Shown piece by piece: positions 1-11,438 of a stretch of 64,000 nucleotides of DNA (position 1 is its first letter; each line of letters opens with the position of its first letter). Made by a program: the position numbers and the translations under genes. The notes below the pieces were generated by a model. The model worked only from the letters and a program-made list of their open reading frames with translations. It ran no database searches and was not told the DNA's origin. Source of the DNA: Auanema rhodensis (Eukaryota; Nematoda; Chromadorea; Rhabditida; Rhabditidae); NCBI GenBank assembly GCA_964057225.1, contig CAXKVF010000076.1:496001-560000 (forward strand). The letters are read 5' to 3'.

Positions 1-35
1 TTAGCATAAATTAAAGTTCACGTAAATTTCAAAGT

Positions 36-48
36 CATGGTTACCATG
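36..48. other. 13-bp dyad symmetry in each monomer (CATGGTTACCATG)
   Basis: Two perfect 6-bp arms, CATGGT and ACCATG, flank one central base. The motif recurs in nearly every monomer. Copies reading CATTAACC or similar at monomer position 48 lose only the outermost pair, and a few copies (GTCGTGG, CATTGTTACC, CATAGTTACC) carry an arm change. Short dyads are known in centromeric satellites and have been proposed to favour non-B DNA or protein binding. No function can be shown here. Confidence 0.7.
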
Positions 49-60
49 CACCAATATCAA

Positions 61-76
61 TAAAAATTTGTTTTTA
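61..76. other. AT-rich inverted repeat with variable 4-base loop
   Basis: Arms TAAAAA and TTTTTA flank a TTTG loop. Loop variants seen in different monomers are TCTG (frequent), TGTG (monomers near 529 and 2465), TTCG (monomers at 34670, 35549, 62127, 63006 and 63885), ATTG (near 53741 and 57085) and TTGG (the 175-bp monomers). All these keep both arms intact. Arm-changing variants also exist, for example AAAAC and TTTTTTGAC. Phased A and T tracts of this kind would be expected to bend DNA. Confidence 0.6.
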
Positions 77-127
77 GACTAATATGGACATGGGGAATCT
101 AATTTTGAAAACCGCATCTCTTTATCT

Positions 128-167
128 TTCACGTGAAGCGAGTTACATACCAAGTGCACAGCACGTG
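128..167. other. Paired CACGTG sites 32 bp apart in each monomer
   Basis: The first CACGTG is at 130-135, inside the 10-bp palindrome TTCACGTGAA (128-137). The second is at 162-167. The 32-bp spacing is close to three helical turns, so the two sites face the same side of the helix. CACGTG is the core of the E-box or G-box bound by bHLH proteins, and by bZIP proteins in plants. Whether any such factor binds this satellite is not shown. Monomer 1 has both hexamers intact, and they recur in most monomers. Confidence 0.6.
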
Positions 168-171
168 TACA

Positions 172-191
172 TTTAATTAGCATAAATTAAA
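172..191. other. Inverted repeat across each monomer junction
   Basis: TTTAATT and AATTAAA form 7-bp arms around a 6-base spacer (AGCATA). The site straddles the phase chosen here as the monomer boundary and recurs about every 176 bp. Rare changes are seen at 4225 (TTAATCAGC), 38721 and 41536 (TTACCATAA), and 39956 and 42771 (CATAAAATAA). Confidence 0.6.
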
Positions 192-1936
192 GTTCACGTA
201 AATTTCAAAGTCATGGTTACCATGCACCAATATCAATAAAAATTTGTTTTTAGACTAATATGGACATGGGGAATCTAATTTTGAAAACCGCATCTCTTTA
301 TCTTTCACGTGAAGCGAGTTACTTACCAAGTGCACATCACGTTTACATTTAATTAGCATAAATTAAAGTTCACGTAAATTTCAAAGTCATGGTTACCATG
401 AACCAATATCAATAAAAATTTGTTTTTAGACTAATATGGACATGGGGAATCTAATTTTGAAAACCGCATCTCTTTATCTTTCACGTGAAGCGAGTTACAT
501 ACCAAGTGCACATCACGTGTACATTTAATTAGCATAAATTAAAGTTCACGTAAATTTCAAAGTCATGGTTACCATGCACCAATATCAATAAAAATGTGTT
601 TTTAGACTAATATGGACATGGGGAATCTAATTTTGAAAACCGCATCTCTTTATCTTTCACGTGAAGCGAGTTACATACCAAGTGCACATCACGTGTACAT
701 TTAATTAGCATAAATTAAAGTTCACGTAAATTTCAAAGTCATGGTTACCATGCACCAATATCAATAAAAATTTGTTTTTAGACTAATATGGACATGGGGA
801 ATCTAATTTTGAAAACCGCATCTCTTTATCTTTCACGTGAAGCGAGTTACATACCAAGTGCACATCACGTGTACATTTAATTAGCATAAATTAAAGTTCA
901 CGTAAATTTCAAAGTCATGGTTACCATGAACCAATATCAATAAAAATTTGTTTTTAGACTAATATGTACATGGGGAATCTAATTTTGAAAACCGCATCTC
1001 TTTATCTTTCACGTTAAGCGAGTTACATACCAAGTGCACATCACGTGTACATTTAATTAGCATAAATTAAAGTTCACGTAAATTTCAAAGTCATGGTTAC
1101 CATGCACCAATATCAATAAAAATTTGTTTTTAGACTAATATGGACATGGGGAATCTAATTTTGAAAACCGCATCTCTTTATCTTTCACGTGAAGCGAGTT
1201 ACATACCAAGTGCACAGCACGTGTACATTTAATTAGCATAAATTAAAGTTCACGTAAATTTCAAAGTCATGGTTACCATGCACCAATATCAATAAAAATT
1301 TGTTTTTAGACTAATATGGACATGGGGAATCTAATTTTGAAAACCGCATCTCTTTATCTTTCACGTGAAGCGAGTTACTTACCAAGTGCACATCACGTTT
1401 ACATTTAATTAGCATAAATTAAAGTTCACGTAAATTTCAAAGTCATGGTTACCATGAACCAATATCAATAAAAATTTGTTTTTAGACTAATATGGACATG
1501 GGGAATCTAATTTTGAAAACCGCATCTCTTTATCTTTCACGTGAAGCGAGTTACATACCAAGTGCACATCACGTGTACATTTAATTAGCATAAATTAAAG
1601 TTCACGTAAATTTCAAAGTCATGGTTACCATGCACCAATATCAATAAAAATTTGTTTTTAGACTAATATGGACATGGGGAATCTAATTTTGAAAACCGCA
1701 TCTCTTTATCTTTCACGTGAAGCGAGTTACATACCAAGTGCACCTCACGTGTACATTTAATTAGCATAAATTAAAGTTCACGTAAATTTCAAAGTCATGG
1801 TTACCATGCACCAATATCAATAAAAATTTGTTTTTAGACTAATATGGACATGAGGAATCTAATTTTGAAAACCGCATCTCTTTATCTTTCACGTGAAGCG
1901 AGTTACATACCAAGTGCACATCACGTGTACATTTAA

Positions 1937-3872
1937 TTAGCATAAATTAAAGTTCACGTAAATTTCAAAGTCATGGTTACCATGCACCAATATCAATAAA
2001 AATTTGTTTTTAGACTAATATGGACATGGGGAATCTAATTTTGAAAACCGCATCTCTTTATCTTTCACGTGAAGCGAGTTACATACCAAGTGCACAGCAC
2101 GTGTACATTTAATTAGCATAAATTAAAGTTCACGTAAATTTCAAAGTCATGGTTACCATGCACCAATATCAATAAAAATTTGTTTTTAGACTAATATGGA
2201 CATGGGGAATCTAATTTTGAAAACCGCATCTCTTTATCTTTCACGTGAAGCGAGTTACTTACCAAGTGCACATCACGTTTACATTTAATTAGCATAAATT
2301 AAAGTTCACGTAAATTTCAAAGTCATGGTTACCATGAACCAATATCAATAAAAATTTGTTTTTAGACTAATATGGACATGGGGAATCTAATTTTGAAAAC
2401 CGCATCTCTTTATCTTTCACGTGAAGCGAGTTACATACCAAGTGCACATCACGTGTACATTTAATTAGCATAAATTAAAGTTCACGTAAATTTCAAAGTC
2501 ATGGTTACCATGCACCAATATCAATAAAAATGTGTTTTTAGACTAATATGGACATGGGGAATCTAATTTTGAAAACCGCATCTCTTTATCTTTCACGTGA
2601 AGCGAGTTACATACCAAGTGCACATCACGTGTACATTTAATTAGCATAAATTAAAGTTCACGTAAATTTCAAAGTCATGGTTACCATGCACCAATATCAA
2701 TAAAAATTTGTTTTTAGACTAATATGGACATGGGGAATCTAATTTTGAAAACCGCATCTCTTTATCTTTCACGTGAAGCGAGTTACATACCAAGTGCACA
2801 TCACGTGTACATTTAATTAGCATAAATTAAAGTTCACGTAAATTTCAAAGTCATGGTTACCATGCACCAATATCAACAAAAATCTGTTTTTAGACTAATA
2901 TGTACATGGGGAATCTAATTTTGAAAACCGCATCTCTTTATCTTTCACGTTAAGCGAGTTACATACCAAGTGCACATCACGTGTACATTTAATTAGCATA
3001 AATTAAAGTTCACGTAAATTTCAAAGTCATGGTTACCATGCACCAATATCAATAAAAATTTGTTTTTAGACTAATATGGACATGGGGAATCTAATTTTGA
3101 AAACCGCATCTCTTTATCTTTCACGTGAAGCGAGTTACATACCAAGTGCACAGCACGTGTACATTTAATTAGCATAAATTAAAGTTCACGTAAATTTCAA
3201 AGTCATGGTTACCATGCACCAATATCAATAAAAATTTGTTTTTAGACTAATATGGACATGGGGAATCTAATTTTGAAAACCGCATCTCTTTATCTTTCAC
3301 GTGAAGCGAGTTACTTACCAAGTGCACATCACGTTTACATTTAATTAGCATAAATTAAAGTTCACGTAAATTTCAAAGTCATGGTTACCATGAACCAATA
3401 TCAATAAAAATTTGTTTTTAGACTAATATGGACATGGGGAATCTAATTTTGAAAACCGCATCTCTTTATCTTTCACGTGAAGCGAGTTACATACCAAGTG
3501 CACATCACGTGTACATTTAATTAGCATAAATTAAAGTTCACGTAAATTTCAAAGTCATGGTTACCATGCACCAATATCAATAAAAATTTGTTTTTAGACT
3601 AATATGGACATGGGGAATCTAATTTTGAAAACCGCATCTCTTTATCTTTCACGTGAAGCGAGTTACATACCAAGTGCACATCACGTGTACATTTAATTAG
3701 CATAAATTAAAGTTCACGTAAATTTCAAAGTCATGGTTACCATGCACCAATATCAATAAAAATTTGTTTTTAGACTAATATGGACATGGGGAATCTAATT
3801 TTGAAAACCGCATCTCTTTATCTTTCACGTGAAGCGAGTTACATACCAAGTGCACATCACGTGTACATTTAA
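1937..3872. repeat. 11-mer higher-order repeat, copy 2 (monomers 12-22)
   Basis: The opening CACAGCAC monomers (variant base at 2097 and 3153) and the AAATGTG marker (2531) sit 1936 bp after their counterparts at 161, 1217 and 595. Differences from copy 1 include a CAACAAAAATCTG stretch in monomer 17 (from 2817), and loss of the CACCTCAC and GAGG variants in the 5-mer half. The word continues into monomer 23 (3873-4048), which again has ATGTACA and CACGTTAAG. Confidence 0.88.
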
Positions 3873-4048
3873 TTAGCATAAATTAAAGTTCACGTAAATT
3901 TCAAAGTCATGGTTACCATGAACCAATATCAATAAAAATTTGTTTTTAGACTAATATGTACATGGGGAATCTAATTTTGAAAACCGCATCTCTTTATCTT
4001 TCACGTTAAGCGAGTTACATACCAAGTGCACATCACGTGTACATTTAA

Positions 4049-6863
4049 TTAGCATAAATTAAAGTTCACGTAAATTTCAAAGTCATGGTTACCATGAAGC
4101 AATATCAATAAAAATTTGTTTTTAGACTAATATGGACATGGGGAATCTAATTTTGAAAACCGCATCTCTTTATCTTTCACGTGAAGCGAGTTACATACCA
4201 AGTGCACATCACGTGTACATTTAATCAGCATAAATTAAAGTTCACGTAAATTTCAAAGTCATTGTTACCATGCACCAATATCAATAAAAATTTGTTTTTA
4301 GACTAATATGGACATGGGGAATCTAATTTTGAAAACCGCATCTCTTTATCTTTCACGTGAAGCGAGTTACATATCAAGTGCACATCACGTGTACATTTAA
4401 TTAGCATAAATTAAAGTTCACGTAAATTTCAAAGTCATGGTTACCATGAAGCAATATCAATAAAAATTTGTTTTTAGACTAATATGGACATGGGGAATCT
4501 AATTTTGAAAACCGCATCTCTTTATCTTTCACGTGAAGCGAGTTACATACCAAGTGCACATCACGTGTACATTTAATTAGCATAAATTAAAGTTCACGTA
4601 AATTTCAAAGTCATGGTTACCATGCACCAATATCAACAAAAATCTGTTTTTAGACTAATATGGACATGGGGAATCTAATTTTGAAAACCGCATCTCTTTA
4701 TCTTTCACGTGAAGCGAGTTACATACCGAGTGCACATCACGTGTACATTTAATTAGCATAAATTAAAGTTCACGTAAATTTCAAAGTCATGGTTACCATG
4801 CACCAATATCAATAAAAATTTGTTTTTAGACTAATATGGACATGGGGAATCTAATTTTGAAAACCGCATCTCTTTATCTTTCACGTGAAGCGAGTTACAT
4901 ATCAAGTGCACATCACGTGTACATTTAATTAGCATAAATTAAAGTTCACGTAAATTTCAAAGTCATGGTTACCATTAACCAATATCAATAAAAATTTGTT
5001 TTTAGACTAATATGGACATGGGGAATCTAATTTTGAAAACCGCATCTCTTTATCTTTCAAGTGAAGCGAGTTACATACCAAGTGCACATCACGTGTACAT
5101 TTAATTAGCATAAATTAAAGTTCACGTAAATTTCAAAGTCATGGTTACCATGCACCAATATCAATAAAAATTTGTTTTTAGACTAATATGGACATGGGGA
5201 ATCTAATTTTGAAAACCGCATCTCTTTATCTTTCACGTGAAGCGAGTTACATACCAAGTGCACATCACGTGTACATTTAATTAGCATAAATTAAAGTACA
5301 CGTAAATTTCAAAGTCATGGTTACCATGCACCAATATCATAAAAATTGGTTTTTAGACTAATATGGACATGAGGAATCTAATTTTGAAAACCGCATCTCT
5401 TTATCTTTCACGTGAAGCGAGTTACATACCAAGTGCACATCACGTGTACATTTAATTAGCATAAATTAAAGTTCACGTAAATTTCAAAGTCATGGTTACC
5501 ATGCACCAATATCAATAAAAATTTGTTTTTAGACTAATATGGACATGGGGAATCTAATTTTGAAAACCGCATCTCTTTATATTTCACGTGAAGCGAGTTA
5601 CATACCAAGTGCACATCACGTGTACATTTAATTAGCATAAATTAAAGTTCACGTAAATTTCAAAGTCATGGTTACCATGCACCAATATCAATAAAAATTT
5701 GTTTTTAGACTAATATGGACATGGGGAATCTAATTTTGAAAACCGCATCTCTTTATCTTTCACGTGAAGCGAGTTACATATCAAGTGCACATCACGTGTA
5801 CATTTAATTAGCATAAATTAAAGTTCACGTAAATTTCAAAGTCATGGTTACCATTAACCAATATCAATAAAAATTTGTTTTTAGACTAATATGGACATGG
5901 GGAATCTAATTTTGAAAACCGCATTTCTTTATCTTTCACGTGAAGCGAGTTACATACCAAGTGCACATCACGTGTACATTTAATTAGCATAAATTAAAGT
6001 TCACGTAAATTTCAAAGTCATGGTTACCATGCACCAATATCAATAAAAATTTGTTTTTAGACTAATATGGACATGGGGAATCTAATTTTGAAAACCGCAT
6101 CTCTTTATCTTTCACGTCAAGCGAGTTACATATCAAGTGCACATCACGTGTACATTTAATTAGCATAAATTAAAGTTCACGTAAATTTCAAAGTCATGGT
6201 TACCATTAACCAATATCAATAAAAATTTGTTTTTAGACTAATATGGACATGGGGAATCTAATTTTGAAAACCGCATCTCTTTATCTTTCACGTGAAGCGA
6301 GTTACATACCAAGTGCACATCACGTGTACATTTAATTAGCATAAATTAAAGTTCACGTAAATTTCAAAGTCATGGTTACCATGCACCAATATCAATAAAA
6401 ATTTGTTTTTAGACTAATATGGACATGGGGAATCTAATTTTGAAAACCGCATCTCTTTATCTTTCACGTGAAGCGAGTTACATACCAAGTGCACATCACG
6501 TGTACATTTAATTAGCATAAATTAAAGTTCACGTAAATTTCAAAGTCATGGTTACCATGAACCAATATCAATAAAAATTTGTTTTTAGACTAATATGTAC
6601 ATGGGGAATCTAATTTTGAAAACCGCATCTCTTTATCTTTCACGTGAAGCGAGTTACATACCAAGTGCACATCACGTGTACATTTAATTAGCATAAATTA
6701 AAGTTCACGTAAATTTCAAAGTCATGGTTACCATGCACCAATATCAATAAAAATCTGTTTTTAGACTAATATGGACATGGGGGATCTAATTTTGAAAACC
6801 GCATCTCTTTATCTTTCACGTGAAGCGAGTTACATACCAAGTGCACATCACGTGTACATTTAA
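4049..6863. repeat. Mixed satellite segment (monomers 24-39) related to the 16-mer at 37.7-43.3 kb
   Basis: Monomers 24 and 26 carry CATGAAGC and monomer 25 carries CATTGTTACC. From monomer 27 the order is CAACAAAAATCTG, then TATC, then CATTAACC plus CAAGTG, then a plain copy, then a 175-bp CATAAAAATTGG/GAGG copy, then TTATATTTC. This order is found again at 38545-39600 and 41360-42415. Monomers 38-39 (ATGTACA, then TCTG plus GGGGGATC) also match that block. Monomers 33-36 here look like extra copies relative to it. Confidence 0.75.
5281..5455. repeat. 175-bp monomer variant with CATAAAAATTGG
   Basis: This copy is 1 bp short. It reads CATAAAAATTGG where the consensus has CAATAAAAATTTG, and carries GAGG in place of GGGG. 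The same variant occurs at 9504, 31501, 39249 and 42064 (monomer starts). It is followed by a TTATATTTC monomer in four of the five cases. The first copy also has a private AGTACACG change. Confidence 0.9.
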
Positions 6864-7919
6864 TTAGCATAAATTAAAGTTCACGTAAATTTCAAAGTCA
6901 TGGTTACCATGCACCAATATCAATAAAAATTTGTTTTTAGACTAATATGGACATGGGGAATCTAATTTTGAAAACCGCATCTCTTTATCTTTCACGTCAA
7001 GCGAGTTACATATCAAGTGCACATCACGTGTACATTTAATTAGCATAAATTAAAGTTCACGTAAATTTCAAAGTCATGGTTACCATGAACCAATATCAAT
7101 AAAAATTTGTTTTTAGACTAATATGGACATGGGGAATCTAATTTTGAAAACCGCATCTCTTTATCTTTCACGTGAAGCGAGTTACATACCAAGTGCACAT
7201 CACGTGTACATTTAATTAGCATAAATTAAAGTTCACGTAAATTTCAAAGTCATGGTTACCATGCACCAATATCAATAAAAATTTGTTTTTAGACTAATAT
7301 GGACATGGGGAATCTAATTTTGAAAACCGCATCTCTTTATCTTCCACGTGAAGCGAGTTACATACCAAGTGCACATCACGTGTACATTTAATTAGCATAA
7401 ATTAAAGTTCACGTAAATTTCAAAGTCATGGTTACCATGCACCAATATCAATAAAAATTTGTTTTTAGACTAATATGGACATGGGGAATCTAATTTTGAA
7501 AACCGCATCTCTTTATCTTTCACGTCAAGCGAGTTACATATCAAGTGCACATCACGTGTACATTTAATTAGCATAAATTAAAGTTCACGTAAATTTCAAA
7601 GTCATGGTTACCATGAACCAATATCAATAAAAATTTGTTTTTAGACTAATATGGACATGGGGAATCTAATTTTGAAAACCGCATCTCTTTATCTTTCACG
7701 TGAAGCGAGTTACATACCAAGTGCACATCACGTGTACATTTAATTAGCATAAATTAAAGTTCACGTAAATTTCAAAGTCATGGTTACCATGCACCAATAT
7801 CAATAAAAATTTGTTTTTAGACTAATATGGACATGGGGAATCTAATTTTGAAAACCGCATCTCTTTATCTTCCACGTGAAGCGAGTTACATACCAAGTGC
7901 ACATCACGTGTACATTTAA
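6864..7919. repeat. Trimer higher-order repeat, two copies (528 bp)
   Basis: Monomers 40-42 and 43-45 repeat the order: CACGTCAAG plus TATC, then CATGAACC, then CTTCCACG. The CGTCAAG markers near 6996 and 7524 are exactly 528 bp (3 x 176) apart. This is a recent local duplication within a mixed region. Confidence 0.9.
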
Positions 7920-10206
7920 TTAGCATAAATTAAAGTTCACGTAAATTTCAAAGTCATGGTTACCATGAACCAATATCAATAAAAATTTGTTTTTAGACTA
8001 ATATGTACATGGGGAATCTAATTTTGAAAACCGCATCTCTTTATCTTTCACGTGAAGCGAGTTACATACCAAGTGCACATCACGTGTACATTTAATTAGC
8101 ATAAATTAAAGTTCACGTAAATTTCAAAGTCATGGTTACCATGCACCAATATCAATAAAAATTTGTTTTTAGACTAATATGGACATGGGGAATCAAAGTT
8201 TGAAAACCGCATCTCTTTATCTTTCACGTGAAGCGAGTTACATACCAAGTGCACATCACGTGTACATTTAATTAGCATAAATTAAAGTTCACGTAAATTT
8301 CAAAGTCATGGTTACCATGAACCAATATCAATAAAAATTTGTTTTTAGACTAATATGGACATGGGGAATCTAATTTTGAAAACCGCATCACTTTATCTTT
8401 CACGTGAAGCGAGTTACATACCAAGTGCGCATCACGTGTACATTTAATTAGCATAAATTAAAGTTCACGTAAATTTCAAAGTCATGGTTACCATGCACCA
8501 ATATCAATAAAAATTTGTTTTTAGACTAATATGGACATGGGGAATCTAATTTTGAAAACCGCATCTCTTTATCTTTCACGTGAAGCGAGTTACATACCAA
8601 GTGCACATCACGTGTACATTTAATTAGCATAAATTAAAGTTCACGTAAATTTCAAAGTCATGGTTACCATGCACCAATATCAATAAAAATCTGTTTTTAG
8701 ACTAATATGGACATGGGGAATCTAATTTTGAAAACCGCATCTCTTTATCTTTCACGTGAAGCGAGTTACATACCAAGTGCACATCACGTGTACATTTAAT
8801 TAGCATAAATTAAAGTTCACGTAAATTTCAAAGTCATGGTTACCATGCACCAATATCAATAAAAATCTGTTTTTAGACTAATATGGACATGGGGAATCTA
8901 ATTTTGAAAACCGCATCTCTTTATCTTTCACGTGAAGCGAGTTACATACCAAGTGCACATCACGTGTACATTTAATTAGCATAAATTAAAGTTCACGTAA
9001 ATTTCAAAGTCATGGTTACCATGCACCAATATCAATAAAAATTTGTTTTTAGACTAATATGGACATGGGGAATCTAATTTTGAAAACCGCATCTCTTTAT
9101 CTTTCACGTGAAGCGAGTTACATATCAAGTGCACATCACGTGTACATTTAATTAGCATAAATTAAAGTTCACGTAAATTTCAAAGTCATGGTTACCATTA
9201 ACCAATATCAATAAAAATTTGTTTTTAGACTAATATGGACATGGGGAATCTAATTTTGAAAACCGCATCTCTTTATCTTTCAAGTGAAGCGAGTTACATA
9301 CCAAGTGCACATCACGTGTACATTTAATTAGCATAAATTAAAGTTCACGTAAATTTCAAAGTCATGGTTACCATGCACCAATATCAATAAAAATTTGTTT
9401 TTAGACTAATATGGACATGGGGAATCTAATTTTGAAAACCGCATCTCTTTATCTTTCACGTGAAGCGAGTTACATACCAAGTGCACATCACGTGTACATT
9501 TAATTAGCATAAATTAAAGTTCACGTAAATTTCAAAGTCATGGTTACCATGCACCAATATCATAAAAATTGGTTTTTAGACTAATATGGACATGAGGAAT
9601 CTAATTTTGAAAACCGCATCTCTTTATCTTTCACGTGAAGCGAGTTACATACCAAGTGCACATCACGTGTACATTTAATTAGCATAAATTAAAGTTCACG
9701 TAAATTTCAAAGTCATGGTTACCATGCACCAATATCAATAAAAATTTGTTTTTAGACTAATATGGACATGGGGAATCTAATTTTGAAAACCGCATCACTT
9801 TATCTTTCACGTGAAGCGAGTTACATACCAAGTGCACATCACGTGTACATTTAATTAGCATAAATTAAAGTTCACGTAAATTTCAAAGTCATGGTTACCA
9901 TGCACCAATATCAATAAAAATTTGTTTTTAGACTAATATGGACATGGGGAATCTAATTTTGAAAACCGCATCTCTTTATCTTTCACGTGAAGCGAGTTAC
10001 ATACCAAGTGCACATCACGTGTACATTTAATTAGCATAAATTAAAGTTCACGTAAATTTCAAAGTCATGGTTACCATGCACCAATATCAATAAAAATCTG
10101 TTTTTAGACTAATATGGACATGGGGAATCTAATTTTGAAAACCGCATCTCTTAATCTTTCACGTGAAGCGAGTTACATACCAAGTGCACATCACGTGTAC
10201 ATTTAA
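7920..10206. repeat. Mixed satellite segment (monomers 46-58)
   Basis: The order is ATGTACA, AATCAAAGTTTG, CATCACTTT, plain, TCTG, TCTG, TATC, CATTAACC plus CAAGTG, plain, a 175-bp CATAAAAATTGG copy (9504), CATCACTTT, plain, and TCTG plus TTAATC. Monomers 44-51 resemble monomers 259-265 (45407-46638). I saw no exact tandem repeat within this stretch. Confidence 0.75.
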
Positions 10207-11438
10207 TTAGCATAAATTAAAGTTCACGTAAATTTCAAAGTCATGGTTACCATGCACCAATATCAATAAAAATTTGTTTTTAGACTAATATGGACATGGG
10301 GAATCTAATTTTGAAAACCGCATCTCTTTATCTTTCACGTGAAGCGAGTTACATATCAAGTGCACATCACGTGTACATTTAATTAGCATAAATTAAAGTT
10401 CACGTAAATTTCAAAGTCATGGTTACCATTAACCAATATCAATAAAAATTTGTTTTTAGACTAATATGGACATGGGGAATCTAATTTTGAAAACCGCATC
10501 TCTTTATCTTTCACGTGAAGCGAGTTACATATCAAGTGCACATCACGTGTACATTTAATTAGCATAAATTAAAGTTCACGTAAATTTCAAAGTCATGGTT
10601 ACCATGCACCAATATCAATAAAAATTTGTTTTTAGACTAATATGGACATGGGGAATCTAATTTTGAAAACCGCATCTCTTTATCTTTCACGTGAAGCGAG
10701 TTACATATCAAGTGCACATCACGTGTACATTTAATTAGCATAAATTAAAGTTCACGTAAATTTCAAAGTCATGGTTACCATTAACCAATATCAATAAAAA
10801 TTTGTTTTTAGACTAATATGGACATGGGGAATCTAATTTTGAAAACCGCATCTCTTTATCTTTCACGTGAAGCGAGTTACATATCAAGTGCACATCACGT
10901 GTACATTTAATTAGCATAAATTAAAGTTCACGTAAATTTCAAAGTCATGGTTACCATGCACCAATATCAATAAAAATTTGTTTTTAGACTAATATGGACA
11001 TGGGGAATCTAATTTTGAAAACCGCATCTCTTTATCTTTCACGTGAAGCGAGTTACATATCAAGTGCACATCACGTGTACATTTAATTAGCATAAATTAA
11101 AGTTCACGTAAATTTCAAAGTCATGGTTACCATTAACCAATATCAATAAAAATTTGTTTTTAGACTAATATGGACATGGGGAATCTAATTTTGAAAACCG
11201 CATCTCTTTATCTTTCACGTGAAGCGAGTTACATACCAAGTGCACATCACGTGTACATTTAATTAGCATAAATTAAAGTTCACGTAAATTTCAAAGTCAT
11301 GGTTACCATGCACCAATATCAATAAAAATTTGTTTTTAGACTAATATGGACATGGGGAATCTAATTTTGAAAACCGCATCTCTTTATCTTTCACGTGAAG
11401 CGAGTTACATACCAAGTGCACATCACGTGTACATTTAA
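10207..11438. repeat. Alternating dimer-like block (monomers 59-65)
   Basis: Monomers alternate between CATGCACC and CATTAACC types, and almost all carry the ACATATC variant. This gives a local 352-bp periodicity. The same seven-monomer word appears at 17247-18478, 20063-21294 and 56847-58078, but there the sixth monomer reads CATTTACC instead of CATTAACC. Confidence 0.82.

Larger units (their letters stand above)
1..176. repeat. Reference monomer (monomer 1) of the satellite
   Basis: This copy matches the consensus except for one base at position 161 (CACAGCAC instead of CACATCAC). Landmarks, in monomer coordinates, are: an inverted repeat TTTAATT/AATTAAA spanning the monomer junction (172-176 and 1-2, paired with 9-15); a 13-bp dyad CATGGTTACCATG at 36-48; the main variable dinucleotide at 48-49; an AT hairpin TAAAAA/TTTTTA around TTTG at 61-76; a 10-bp palindrome TTCACGTGAA at 128-137; GTGCAC at 154-159; and a second CACGTG at 162-167. 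CpG dinucleotides start at 21, 113, 132, 139 and 164. The start point is a convention, since a tandem array has no natural first base. Confidence 0.97.
1..1936. repeat. 11-mer higher-order repeat, copy 1 (monomers 1-11)
   Basis: The unit is a 6-mer followed by a 5-mer. Each sub-unit opens with the same three-monomer word: a monomer with CACAGCAC, then one with CTTACC plus CACGTTTAC, then one with CATGAACC. The 6-mer adds a monomer with AAATGTG (near 595) and ends with one carrying ATGTACA and CACGTTAAG. The 5-mer ends with a CACCTCAC monomer and a GAGG monomer. The unit recurs 1936 bp to the right. Confidence 0.9.

Noticed and set aside
58-63. AATAAA polyadenylation signal in each monomer
   Set aside because: It is a by-product of the AT-rich hairpin, repeated in every monomer, with no associated gene.
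8190-8205. AATCAAAGTTTG as a short insertion or foreign sequence
   Set aside because: It is the same length as the consensus, with two substitutions three bases apart, and it recurs in eight monomers as a normal subtype.
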